NCBI GenBank assembly: GCA_963281255.1
Contig: OY725500.1
Coordinates: 2,232,001 to 2,296,000 of the forward strand
Direction: 5' to 3'
Length of the DNA: 64,000 bases
DNA from: Aphrocallistes beatrix
Taxonomy: Eukaryota > Porifera > Hexactinellida > Sceptrulophora > Aphrocallistidae
Both the position numbers and the translations under genes were made by a program. Position 1 is the stretch's first letter, and every line of letters starts with the position of its first letter. Below the pieces are notes generated by a model. The model was not told the origin of the DNA. It ran no database searches and worked only from the letters and a program-made list of their open reading frames with translations. Below are positions 10,583 through 20,434 of this stretch, in pieces.

Positions 10583-12201
10583 CAGGGGTTCTCAACGGGG
10601 GAGCTAGCGCCCCCCAGGGGGCGTTTGAAAAATCTAGGGGGGCGCTGAGAGTGAAAGGGGCGCTAGGGGGCGCAAGGGGGGCGCAAGGGGGGCGCTGAGG
10701 GGAACTTGGGCCCTGGAAGAAAAAGATATATTTTAGGGGGTATTTGCCCTTCTAAATAACATATTGGTCAAATTGTATTATGAAAGTATAACATAAATCA
10801 CTTGTAGATGTGGTTTCAAGTAATATTTATCGAATTACAACTAACAATTGCTATTCGCCAGATCTCTAGTTACGGATACGAGGGGAGTATCTATATTTGA
10901 AGTTGTTCGATCGTTTTTGACTATCATAATATTCCTTTGTTGAACATTATTGCATGCTCAAAGGATGGTGCACCTTCAATGATAGGTTGTTACCGAGGAT
11001 TTATTGCTTTGTTAAAGAAGGCAGTTCCCAACGTGTTTACCATACACTGTGTAATTCACCGACAGCACTTAGTTGCCAAGAATCTTAGTGAGAAACTCAA
11101 TGTCTCACTCCAATTCGTTATTACAGCAGTTAATGCTATCAAGACACGTGCTCTCAAAGACCGTCTTTTCCGACAGCTTTGCCATGAGAATGCTGAACAA
11201 TTTGGATGTCTCCTTCTCCACACAGAAGTCAGATGGTTGTCGAAGGGAAACTGTTTAAAACGGTTCAATGAACTATTTGATACAATAATCCAGTTCATGG
11301 ATGATGTCAATCCAAAGTTAGGTCATTATATCAGTATCCGAAAGAATAATATCGCATATCTAGCTGACATATTTGATAAATTGAATTCACTCAATTTGCA
11401 ACTTCAAAGCCAAAATGTTAATTTGATAAGAACTAAATCTGCCGTTTTATCATTTATAAATCGACTAACTCTGTATAAACAGAACCTCTGCCGTAGAGAG
11501 TTTTATCAATTCCCTTATCTGCAAGCAGTTCCAGATGTCACTGATGATCAACTGCCAGTATATGCTTCGCATATTGAATCAATTAAGGAAGATATGCTGA
11601 TCCGGTTTAAGGACCTAAGAGAGCTCAATGTACCAGATTGGGTGGTCGACCCTTTTACTGCAGATCTAGAGAAGGTGGAAATTGAAATCCAAGAAGTATT
11701 AGCTGAGCTACAGGCTGATATTGAAGCTCGAATAGAGTTTGGCCAATATGATTTCTCGACCTTCTGGGTACAAAAGAAAAATATCTTACGTTGGCCGCAG
11801 TTATGGGAAAGGTCAAAGCTTTTGATCATCGCATTTCCAACTTCATATTTAGTTGAGAAGGGATTCAGTACAGTAATGGGACTTCATACTAAGCAGCGAA
11901 ATCGGTTGGATATAGTGAAAAACGGCGACCTACGTTTAATGTTGACGAATTTTGAGTCTGATGTAGCGAAACTTGCTGGTGATCATCAACCTCAGGGTTC
12001 CCATTAACTATGAATCTCAAGGATAAATTACTAGAATTTGAATTGGAACTACATTGATTGACAATTATTACAGTATACTTGACATAGTATTAATCATGAT
12101 TCTAAAATTCCTAAGGTTACAAATTACAACTAGAAGGGGGGCGCTGAAAGAATTTATAGGGACCAAAGGGGGCGTCAAAAGAAAAAGGTTGAGAACCACT
12201 G
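10583..12201 (+). mobile_element. hAT element, internally deleted, with 8-bp TSD
   Basis: The ends caggggttctcaacg and ggttgagaaccactg are inverted repeats of the ZBED5-like hAT kind, and the element is flanked by perfect 8-bp duplications atatacag at 10575-10582 and 12202-12209. GC-rich arms (gcgccccccaggggg and many ggggggcgc runs) lie just inside both ends. The 1.6-kb length is about half of an autonomous element because the transposase lacks its N-terminal part. It sits at the tip of the Tc1-like element starting at 12207. Confidence 0.92.
10937..12007 (+). pseudogene. hAT transposase, C-terminal two-thirds (ZBED5-like)
   Basis: An uninterrupted 356-codon frame encodes the rear part of a hAT transposase of the type domesticated as ZBED5/FAM200/SCAND3 in vertebrates. 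ACSKDGAPSM (residues 7-15) is the conserved block carrying a catalytic Asp. CVIHRQHLVAK (38-48) and HTEVRWLSKG (95-104) follow, the latter with the conserved E and W. Near the end, FPTSYLVEKGFSTV is the hAT dimerisation core. The BED zinc finger and the first part of the RNase H fold are missing: upstream of 10937 the sequence goes straight into the GC-rich arm. The frame is open without stops, so loss was by internal deletion rather than drift. The first Met is simply the first in frame and may not be a real start. As it stands it should be inactive. Confidence 0.85.
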
Positions 12202-12284
12202 ATATACAGGGTGACTAATAAGTTCTGATACCAGCTTAATTAGGTAGATAATTTCTTATGCTAAAAATATCTTATTTATTATGG

Positions 12285-12515
12285 GGCCTTATTCACTAAA
12301 CTACAAACTTAAACTTATACTTATACTTAACTTAAACTAAGTTTAATACTTAGTTTTTGCTAAGTATTAGAAGGCGTACTTATACTTAATCTCATACTTA
12401 GTTTAATACTTAGTTTTAAAGAAACTAGGTACAATACTTAGTTTTGTACTTAGTTTTAAAGAAACTAAGTACAAAACTTAGTTTTGTACTTAGTTTATCA
12501 TTGAACTAAGTATTA
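12285..12515. repeat. Harbinger left terminal and subterminal repeats
   Basis: The terminal inverted repeat is followed by about ten copies of acttagttt or its complement in alternating orientation. Such arrays are plausible binding sites for the element's Myb/SANT protein; that role is inferred. The mirror array lies at 15070-15329. Confidence 0.8.
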
Positions 12516-12635
12516 CATAAATAATTTCCGATATTGTGTTCAATTTATTGTATACAGAGAAGACAAAGAAAGGATAATTAAACAATATATGTATAGGGCT
12601 GCATCTTTTAGTATTAAGTGTTATAAGTTTCCTAA

Positions 12636-13726
12636 TTGCATAAACATTTTCTCGACAATTCAAAATCCTTAAATATCAAAATGGCAGTTGCTCTATTACT
12701 TCTTGAAGTTGATTCAGCTAACAGCTCAGCTAGTCAGAGAGTGTTCCGAGATAGGTTAAACCCCCTTGATGCATACGATGATAGAGGATTTATCAGTCGA
12801 TACAGGATAACTAAAGGCGTATTCATACAATTGCATGAAAAAATAATGGACTCTCTTTGCCGATATACGAGTAGGTCACATTCTTTACCGACAACGACCC
12901 AATTAGCTATTGCGCTTCAATTCCTGGCAACTGGGTCTTTTCAGAATGTAATTGCGAGTTCTCATGGTATATCTCAACCATCCGTGTCAAGATGCATTGC
13001 TGCTGTAACAGATGCTCTCTGCTTACATGCCAAGGAATACATCGTTTTTCCGAACCAGGAGGATCAATTAACCATACAGCGGTCCTTTCAAGAGAAGGAT
13101 GGCTTTCCATTGGTGCTAGGATGTATCGACTGTAGTCATGTTCCAATTGTCGCGCATTCGGTAAATGAAGCAATTTTTGTAAATAGAAAAAATGCACATC
13201 GATTAACATCCAAGCCATTTGTGATCGAAATTTAAAATTCATCGATGTAGTTGCGAAATGGCCTGGAAGTACGCATGATGCCTTTATCTGGAGACAGTCT
13301 GGGATAAATCAGAAAATTGCAAGTGGGGATATTCCAACTATAAACGGATGGTTTCTGGGAGATAGTGGGTATCCACTATGTCCTAGGTTATTGACCCCTC
13401 TCCTATCTCCAAATACTCCTGGCGAGAGGAGATATAATTGCGCATTCTTAAAGACACGTAGAAATATTGAGTGTGCATTTGGTTTGTGGAAGAGTCGCTG
13501 GAGATCGATGGATAAAACAGGAGGCACATTCTGTTATACACCGGAGAGGACTTGCAAACTAGTTGTAGCAACAATGATGTTACACAACATCTGCATTCTC
13601 CATGGATTACAGCTGGAGCAGGAATTATTTATAGATATCCAAGAAGATGATGAAGTATTTCCCCATGATCCTGCCAGTAGTGGACAAGTAATTCGCCAAT
13701 CAGTCATTAATGAATATTTCAACTAG
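12636..13726 (+). pseudogene. HARBI1-like Harbinger transposase, one frameshift
   Basis: A nuclease of the DDE_Tnp_4 family that cuts and joins Harbinger ends. The first frame opens with MHKHFLDNSK; a second Met at 12681 (MAVALLLLEVD) is an equally good start. An HTH-like segment (FQNVIASSHGISQPSVSRCI, ~12936-12995) precedes the core. The first catalytic Asp is in LGCIDCSHVPI (Asp165, about 13128). After a single-base loss near 13200 the frame changes and continues with WPGSTHDAFIW (second Asp), LGDSGYPL and RRNIECAFGLWKSRW (catalytic Glu), ending at 13726. Total length of about 360 codons fits the family. All three catalytic acids are present, so the one frameshift is the only obvious lesion. 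One departure from the usual pattern is Cys where many relatives have Gly after the first Asp (IDC for IDG). The partner gene ends 117 bases away on the other strand. Confidence 0.9.
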
Positions 13727-13842
13727 TACTGTAGATATTATTACTCTCAAAACTTACAAGAAAGGTTTGAATTCTAAGACTACATAAAAAGTTACTATTG
13801 TAATATAAGTGGGTAGTTATAATCACCATTTATCTGCTGAGA

Positions 13843-14616
13843 TTATGGAAAATAATTCTGATATCCATGAGATAGATGGGCTGAAGATGTTGTATGATAA
13901 AGAGATGGATCATTTCGCATTCCCGAGAGTAGTGTAATTAATTTGTTCTGATTAGAAACAAGCACTTCCAAGTTATCTGCAATACGATCCATCTTGCAAT
14001 TCAAGGTCTCAGTTAAATTTTTGATTTGGGATTCAATACTTTGGATTAACTCAATTTTCTGTACTTCATTTTCCAGAATATTCTTCTTTATATTATCCTG
14101 CACTGAAATTTCACTGAGTTTCCTTTTACTTGGATGTGGAATTTCTACTGCCGATTCTGACATTGCAAACAGAACATTAACTGGACTGGAAATCATCATG
14201 TCACTATCAGTAAGAGGACTATTAGCTGACGCCATGGAAGTATCTATCCCTTCAGTGATCCCTTCAAAAGTTTCCCTTCCCTTTATAGCCAGTATCTTTG
14301 CCTCAAGTTCTGTTAGGCCCGCTTCAGGAGGTCCACCACCTGTCTTCTTTGCAGATGATAATTTGTCGCAAATTATTGGTTTATATTTAACTAAAATATT
14401 GCACCATTTTTTAGACACTTCATCCTTGCTCCTGAGAGTCCCATGGTCAGGGCTAATAGTATTGGCAGTTTTCTCCCAGATTGCATCCTTATCAAGCTGC
14501 GTTAATTTTGTACTGAATGCCCCAAATAGTTCAGCCTTATTTTCCGAGACTAAATCAACCAAAGTTGCTAATTCTTCTTTGGAAAAGTTCTTTGTTCTTG
14601 TTTTTAAAGCAGCCAT
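13843..14616 (-). CDS. Myb/SANT-like DNA-binding protein of Harbinger element
   Basis: An intact 257-codon frame. Residues 8-85 form a Myb/SANT-like trihelix domain of the Myb_DNA-bind_5 kind: NFSKEELATLVDLVSENK, then DKDAIWEKTANTIS, then RSKDEVSKKWCNILVKYK, with the tryptophans spaced as in the family. A KKTGGGPPE motif (residues 90-98) follows, typical of Harbinger partner proteins. The C-terminal part (about residues 175-240) is predicted helical with heptad-like hydrophobics and may mediate oligomerisation. In characterised Harbinger systems the Myb-like protein brings the transposase to the nucleus and to the transposon ends; I infer the same here. It starts with MAALKTRTK at 14616 and converges on the transposase gene. 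No frameshift or premature stop, unlike almost every other frame in the window. Confidence 0.88.
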   Translation of the reverse strand: MAALKTRTKNFSKEELATLVDLVSENKAELFGAFSTKLTQLDKDAIWEKTANTISPDHGTLRSKDEVSKKWCNILVKYKPIICDKLSSAKKTGGGPPEAGLTELEAKILAIKGRETFEGITEGIDTSMASANSPLTDSDMMISSPVNVLFAMSESAVEIPHPSKRKLSEISVQDNIKKNILENEVQKIELIQSIESQIKNLTETLNCKMDRIADNLEVLVSNQNKLITLLSGMRNDPSLYHTTSSAHLSHGYQNYFP

Positions 14617-15405
14617 CGTTAATAGTGAAATTATATGTATTACAAAAATGTACGAATCAGTTGAAATTGTATTAATAGATTTCGTAGTAGCATATTAACA
14701 ATTTATACAATTTTTCGGTTATATATTTAGCAATTGTAATAGTAATCCTAATTTTTAAACAGACTATTAATAGATACTCGAAAATTAGCTTCTTTCAACT
14801 TACGCAAACAAGTATATCTAATCATCCTCCAAATGCGTAATCTGTGTCGTGTTTAAAGTGATGATAAATACACCAAAATGAAACTGAATTTACTGCGTAG
14901 CTAATTTGATCATGAATATTACGTATCTATTGTACTTTGAAGTTCTATAATTATGAATCTTGTGAATTCAAACACAAGAATTAAGATAAATAAACATCGA
15001 AATTTGTTTATGCATGTATAATAATAAACAAACAAGATAATTTAGATTGATTAAATAAGTTAAGTTACTTCCGAAGTATACTTAAAAAAATACTTAAAAT
15101 TGTACTAAAAACTAAGTAAAACTGAACAAAACTAAGTATAAAACTAAGTATTGTACTTAAACTAAGTCAAAAACTAAGTATTGTACTTAGTTTGGGTTTG
15201 TGAATACCACTTAACTTTTTCAAACTAAGTATTGAAAATACTTAGTTTTATACTTAGTTTCTAGCAAAAACTAAGTATTTACTTAGTTTAAGTATAAGTT
15301 TAAGTTTAAGTAGTTTAGTGAATAAGGCCTATGGTCTTTAGATATTGTAATTCGAATACTTTCAATGATTTTAGAAGATTTTTATAATCTAATATTTAGA
15401 AATGT

Positions 15406-16322
15406 TTAATATGGCGAGTTTTGAGAAGAAAAATGTGTCCTGCCACTTCTACGCAATTTTCTCATGAGACTGTCCGCCGTGCTCTGACTAGCCTTGACTA
15501 TATCAAGCGAAACCCAAATAAGTATCCAATGCTTAGTGAAATAAAATCGTTTGAACCACCATAGGCGCCGAACCCAGGGGCACTGGGAGAGCTTGAGCCC
15601 CCCTGGAATCGAAGATGGCCCATAGACGCAATACAAAATTTATGGTCGAGCCCCCCCTGGAATCCCAGAATTGTCCTCAGATTTCGAAAAGTTCGGCGCC
15701 CCTGTGAACCACATTACTTAGGCAAATAAGTTTAAATATCCTAAATCAAGGTGGGCGAAAACGATTTTCTGCGATGAAATGTCAATCTGGGTGTCTCGAG
15801 GAAACATCAAAATGTGGACAAAGAAGGACAAAAAATCAAAGCGCCCACTACCAAACATGTTCCCAAATCAATGTTTGGGCAGGGTTTAGCTCAATTGAAA
15901 CTTTCAAATTGTGTATTTTCACAGATAATATGAACAGCCAAATGTTTAAAATATTTATCAGGATTTTGGAAGGTCACTTACTGAGGCAAGCTGAAGCTAT
16001 TTTTGATAAAGATTGGCGATTAGTGATGGATAATGATCGAAAGCATACCGCAAGGAAAGTCAAGAGGTTTATCTCAGAAAAAAACCCAGAACAACTGCCC
16101 TGGCATTCTCAGAGCCCTGACATTAATCCCATTGAGAACTTCTTTGGTTGGCTGAAACAGGAGCTCTTAAAAGGTCTCCTTCGAATATCACAGAGCTAAA
16201 AAGGGGACTGGAGATAATTTGGGAAAACATAAGCCCGTCTTTTCTTAAGCTTTATTGGGAGTCCATAGTCCAAAGAAGCAACAAGCTGGTTGAAAATAAT
16301 GGTTATCCAATTGATTGCTAAC
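15406..16322 (+). pseudogene. Tc1-like transposase (DD34E) remnant
   Basis: The first recognisable piece (15440-15560) reads HETVRRALTSLDY, the end of the paired-type DNA-binding part; the earlier HTH is missing. After the 145-bp MITE at 15560-15704 the DDE core resumes: FCDEMSIW (first Asp, in a frame read from about 15766), VMDNDRKHTARKVKRF (second Asp, about 16027) and SPDINPIENFFGWLK (Glu, about 16135). Second Asp and Glu are separated by 34 residues, the Tc1 spacing. Frames change near 15860 and 16195, and the tail (ISQS/LKRGLEIIWENI, then SIVQRSNKLVENNG) runs to a stop near 16320. Inactive. It is the internal gene of the Tc1-like element beginning at 12207. Confidence 0.8.
15560..15704. 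mobile_element. 145-bp hAT-type MITE with perfect 8-bp TSD
   Basis: The ends cataggcgccgaac and gttcggcgcccctg are inverted repeats; tgaaccac is duplicated exactly at 15552-15559 and 15705-15712. It interrupts the Tc1-like transposase, so it is younger than that gene. A related GC-rich piece starts at 18580. Confidence 0.9.
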
Positions 16323-16435
16323 TAGAATACTTGTACTACATGTGCTATTAAATTTGGATCATTAGGTAATGATTTCAATGAATGACTATATTTCTAAAAT
16401 TCTAAAAAATTATGCGACAGACTATATATATATAT

Positions 16436-16740
16436 ATACACCAGGGTTGAAACCGAATAGTTGATTATTCGGTACATCACCATCATGTATAGTGATAAAA
16501 AGGGACATATGTAGCACAAGGTGGCAGTGATTGATAATTTGAAATAATTGGGAACTAGTAATTGATTAGAAATATCCTACAATAACTAATTCGAATGCGA
16601 AGATTTCGAATTTGAAACCCGATTAGTTGTATCACTTACTGTTTGGGAGTTTTAATCTTCATGAATAGACCCATTATAGTATTAAATGCATGTAAGATAA
16701 TGAAGTTTGCAAATACTTTTGTCCTGGTAGTGTATATATA
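16436..16740. mobile_element. Mariner-type MITE, right end only
   Basis: The right end 'acttttgtcctggtagtg' followed by TA resembles the MITE ends at 47053 and 20850. The left border (near 16436) lies in an AT tract and does not show a clear matching tip, so the element is decayed or truncated. Confidence 0.45.
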
Positions 16741-17228
16741 CACTCTAACCGAACAAAAGTATTTGAAATCCTTACTATTTTCCATCCTAGCTAGTTATAA
16801 AGTGGGTCTAATCATGGAGAGAAATGTAATCAAAACGTAACATACGTATACTGTAAATCAGATTTCAGACTCATATTCTACACATCCGAATTACTCAGGT
16901 TTGAAGCTTTCTATTGCTATATTCATTCATAAGTTGAACTTTATCAATCTACTTTGTCACTTTGTGCTCTTTTCACTCCCATTACCATTAGACATGATGA
17001 CGAAGAATGGCACAAAGTGGCATAGTTGGATGAATTTTAACCTTAAAAATAAATGAATCAATAGAAGGAATCCAACTGGAGTAATTCGAAAATGTAGAAT
17101 ATGAATTTGAAATCGAAATTATAATATCTGTAAGAGTTTGATTACATTTCGCTCATGACAAGACCAAGTTTATAACTAATTATGATGGAAAAAAGTAAGG
17201 ATTTCTAATACTTTTGCCCGATTAGAGT
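16741..17228. mobile_element. Mariner-type MITE, about 490 bp
   Basis: The left end cactctaaccgaacaaaagt pairs with the right end acttttgcccgattagag, with TA on both sides. Inner arms also match (atttgaaatccttac against gtaaggatttctaat). No gene inside. Confidence 0.75.
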
Positions 17229-17271
17229 ATATATATATCCTTACTATATAAACTCGATTAATGTTTATTTA

Positions 17272-18551
17272 CAAGCGCGCTACACTTGCTTGTGCTCCGC
17301 GGCTGGGGGAGACTTTGTGTCCGCCAGAGGCGCCTGTGGTCACATTGATTAATTATAAGGGAGATGACATCCAAAAATACGCCTGTCCTCTGTTATAATC
17401 GATATCGCTCGAAAAATCACAAAATTTGTCAATATTAGTTTTGAACGTATTGATGACGTCATAACAGAGTATTGAGTCATCATTTTTTGATGATAGTTGC
17501 ATCATTTGTGAGGCATATTAATATACAGATTCTATTAAAATCTCTGCCTTCTATCACCTAAAATGGCTGAGTTATGGTCGAAAACTGAAATTTCTAGTTA
17601 TAAAAAAGGTGACAATGACGTCATAATTCCATGATGAGTCGACATTTTGGTCTGAGCTCAGAACTTATTGGAGCCATAGCCAAAAGACTTCAACTTGCCA
17701 AAATTCAGCTTTCTGTGCCAGGCAGTTTCTTCAATCAATTCGTTACAGATATATACTACAGGGTGGCTTTTAAGTTCTGTTACAAGCTTTATTAGGTATA
17801 AAATTTCTTATGCTCAAACGATCTTAGTTATTATGGTCCTCAGAGATTGTAACTCGAATATTTTCAATGATTTAAAAGATTTTTCGATTCTATGACTTAG
17901 AAATGTGTTTTGTATGGAGAGGTTGAGAAAAAAAATGTGTCCTGGTACGCAGCGAAAATCGTGAATCAGGGCTCACTGCTTTTCAAGTTATCTTCCCAGA
18001 GTCTTCAAATTCTAGAAAAATTAGCTCACACATTTTCCTCGAACACTCTAAATTTGTAGAGATATAAGATGTTCAGATCAGTGCATTTTGAAGACCAATT
18101 GGATCAGAATTTTTTGTGATGTGAAAAAAATTGCCATTTGGGGAATTTTGCAAAATGGACCTAATTTGAACTGCGACTGAATAACTTTTTCTCGTTTCTG
18201 ATAACGAATTCAGTGGATTTATGAAATATTTCTATGGCGAATGAAAGGTACCTGGTGCTAAATCGTCATGGGACATTGATTATGAAGACATTTTTTACAG
18301 AAGCAGTGGGCCATGATTCTCGATTTTCGCAGTATGCCAGGACACATTTTTTTTCTCAAAACTCACCATACAAAACACATTTCTAAGTCATAGAATCGAA
18401 AAATGTTTTAAAATCATCGAATTACAATCTCTAAGGACCATAATAACTAAGATCGTTTGAGTATAAGAAATTTTATACCTAATGAAGCTTGTAACAGAAC
18501 TTAAAAGCCACCCTGTACACATACACATTAATCGAGTTTTAATAGTAAGGA
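17272..18551 (-). mobile_element. Hel-family element split by a 757-bp MITE
   Basis: A full-length copy in minus orientation: GC-rich tail caagcgcgctacacttgctt at 17272 preceded by A, body to 'attcgttacagatata' at 17755, then after the MITE the terminal 'atcgagttttaatagtaagg' with GA ending at 18551, followed by T. Without the insert it is about 525 bp. Confidence 0.85.
17759..18515. mobile_element. Palindromic Tc1-type MITE, about 190-bp arms
   Basis: The arms begin cagggtggcttttaagttct and end agaacttaaaagccaccctg, with TA on each side; inverted identity extends inward past 'aatgtgtcctgg' (about 17945 and 18330). The same arm heads the Tc1-like element at 12207, so this is its non-autonomous derivative. 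The loop region has no open frame. Confidence 0.9.
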
Positions 18552-18559
18552 TGTGTGTA

Positions 18560-18834
18560 TTAATATACCTAACATACATAGGCGCCAAGAGTGGGTACCT
18601 GAGGGGGTAGCCCCCCCCCCAGAATTGGAGCCTGTGGGGGGCCGTGGAACTGGGCAATGGAGCAGTCGAGGAAGCTGTGGTATAGGGAATCCACACAAAC
18701 TTATAGGTTACAACTAAGCCCAAAATTATGTTAATTGAGTCTAAATATATATCCCAATTACTTTTTTCTTCCTATAGCCCGAGATTTTCTTTTCTCTAGA
18801 TAACAACAATAACTGTATATCGATATTACTCTGT
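18560..18834. other. Unassigned, with GC-rich MITE-like piece
   Basis: At 18578-18660 a taggcgccaag start and a run of ten C resemble the end of the hAT-type MITE at 15560. No matching second end or duplication found. The rest is AT-rich without a gene. Confidence 0.35.
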
Positions 18835-19041
18835 TATGACGTTATTATTACGCATCAAAATGTAAAAATGAGAAACTTTGGTGATTTTTCGTGCGATATC
18901 GATTATAATTGTAGGACAGACGTATTTAGAGACGTTATCTCCCGCATAATTAATTAATTTGATCCCAGACGCCCAAAGAGCGCCTCTGGCAGATATAAAG
19001 TGTCCACAAGCCGCACAGCACATGCAAGCGAAGCGTGCTTG
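18835..19041 (+). mobile_element. Hel-family element, 3' part
   Basis: From the 'ttatgacgttattattacgc' block through the 'cgtgcgatatcgattata' block to the tail caagcgaagcgtgcttg ending at 19041 and followed by T. The 5' half is missing. Confidence 0.75.
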
Positions 19042-19052
19042 TATATATATAC

Positions 19053-19715
19053 CATAGATTCATTTAGGTGAGGACTGTAGGCGTTCAATCTCGGGTCCAT
19101 TGTGTATTATTCATGTCTTGTAATCTACTAGTTAGACATGGTAAATGTATTATTGTTAGATAAGAAGTTGTATTTTTAGACTTCATTGGTCAAGTTTGCT
19201 TACCTCAACTATTTGTGGAATGTGAGTTATGTGGTTTTTCACACGTATTTTTACAGATTTATGTTACATTTTGCAATATTATGACCTGTTTTAAGCACAT
19301 TTTAAAGCGTTATTAATGATTTTCGGAGATAATCAAAGTAGGAATGGGTTAATTCGAAAAAATTTAGGCATTCATATTTGAATGTATTTGATAGATAATA
19401 GGCTACTTTCTACTAGCTCCTAATACATTTAATAACATAAAATCTTAAACTTTTCGAGCTTAAAACAGGTCGGAATATTCCCAAATGTAGCCTAAAGCTG
19501 TGAAAAATAGGTGTAAAAACACATAACTTCATTCTACGCATAGTTGTGGAAAGCCTTCATGACCAATGGACTCTAAAAATACGACCTCCTATCTAACAAT
19601 AATACATTTACAATGTCTAACTTGAGCAGATTACGAGACGTCAATAATAAACTATGGACCCAAGTTCCTGGACCCGAGATTGAACGCCTACAGTCGTTAC
19701 TTAAAGGAGTCTATG
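19053..19715. mobile_element. G-family palindromic MITE, about 230-bp arms
   Basis: The left arm starts catagattcatttaggtgag and continues 'actgtaggcgttcaatctcg'; the right arm is its reverse complement, ending 'ttaaaggagtctatg'. The arms stay paired to about 19280 and 19480. It sits in AT-microsatellite sequence next to a Hel 3' end. One arm of a related copy is at 6103. No target duplication is readable because of the AT flanks. Confidence 0.85.
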
Positions 19716-19884
19716 ATATATATATACAAAGTCACGACAAATATTATTCCTGTGACTTTTCACTGTAATAATTTGAAAGATTTCAATCGGTTAATGGAAC
19801 CAATGCGGAGTTCGAGCAGATATTCAGCAGTGATCACTTAAGTGTCGCACATCTGTTTCCTCTGATATTTTCTTTTCCTTGCCA

Positions 19885-20434
19885 GGATGATGCTGGATGA
19901 TCTGAAGAAATGTTTCTCATGGCTCCGTAATAATATTTACTCTCAATTGTTTACTTGCTTTGATCCATGGTACTACAAAATATTCAGCAAACTACCTCTC
20001 TCCCTTAGCAACAATCGATGAAAGAGCTGTTGGCTACTGAGTATGAGACTTGGGTCCTACAATCCAGTCACAAGATCTCTCAAGATGCCGTTTCTGTTCC
20101 ATCCCCCTCCACTATAGTCCCTGGAAATTCTGGAAATGAAGGCTGGGCTTGCTTTTTCTCTAATGAATGGGAAATCGTGGAGAACACAGAAGAACATCCA
20201 ATGCCAGCCTCAAATCCTGGATCGCAAAATTCATACATGATCTTAAAACAATTCGAGGAATATTGCAATGAACCTCATCATCCTGTAGAGCCAACTATTT
20301 CTGTGAAACACCACAAAGAACGAGGAAATGAACTACACCAATACTGGAAAAGTAAGAACAATGGCCGGAACTATCAACGTTTGTCCTTGGTCATCTGGCA
20401 TTCTCTGGCGCGGGTGTTGGGGCAGAAAGATTAA
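19885..20434 (+). pseudogene. hAT-like transposase fragment
   Basis: An early piece (19885-20010) reads LDDLKKCFSWL and YYKIFSKLPLSL in a frame with a stop. The second piece is open from 20018 to 20434 (138 codons). Near its end it reads ILKQFEEYCNEP, then NELHQYWKSKNNGRNYQRLSL and IWHSLARVLG. The 'EL..YW......Y..L......AR..L' spacing matches the segment before the C-terminal dimerisation core of BED-type hAT transposases, but the PASS..ER block that should follow is absent. Middle residues 28-90 are not recognisable. No terminal repeats were located. The assignment rests on one motif region, so it may be another family. Confidence 0.45.

Larger units (their letters stand above)
12285..15329 (+). 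mobile_element. PIF/Harbinger-type element, 3045 bp
   Basis: The ends ggccttattcactaaacta and tagtttagtgaataaggcc are inverted repeats, flanked on both sides by tatgg (12280-12284 and 15330-15334). The MITE at 17759-18515 gives the uninterrupted target (ttattatggtcct), confirming a 5-bp duplication. About 230 bases at each end are packed with aacttagttt/aaactaagta motifs. Inside are a HARBI1-like transposase (plus) and a Myb/SANT partner (minus), arranged tail to tail, the standard two-gene Harbinger layout. It is inserted in a Tc1-like element. Confidence 0.92.
12207..16330 (+). mobile_element. Tc1-like element, interrupted and right-truncated
   Basis: The left end cagggtgactaataagttctg, preceded by TA, is the same family as the MITE at 17759-18515 (cagggtggcttttaagttctg). 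The match runs 12207-12284, is interrupted by the Harbinger element, and resumes at 15330-15440 up to 'aatgtgtcctg', after which a Tc1 transposase reading begins. No matching right end is visible before the AT tract at 16425, so the right end is lost. Confidence 0.7.

Noticed and set aside
13994-14698. A 234-codon plus-strand frame rich in hydrophobic residues
   Set aside because: It is the antisense shadow of the Myb/SANT gene; hydrophobic Ser/Leu/Ile content is what the reverse of a lysine/glutamate-rich gene gives.
16643-16840. A 65-codon frame with hydrophobic runs
   Set aside because: It crosses the boundary of two MITEs at 16740/16741, so it cannot be a conserved gene.
18388-18723. A 111-codon minus-strand frame
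   Set aside because: It spans the end of a palindromic MITE, a Hel end and a GC-rich scrap; the same peptide tail appears from the opposite arm at 17695-17895, as expected of an inverted repeat.
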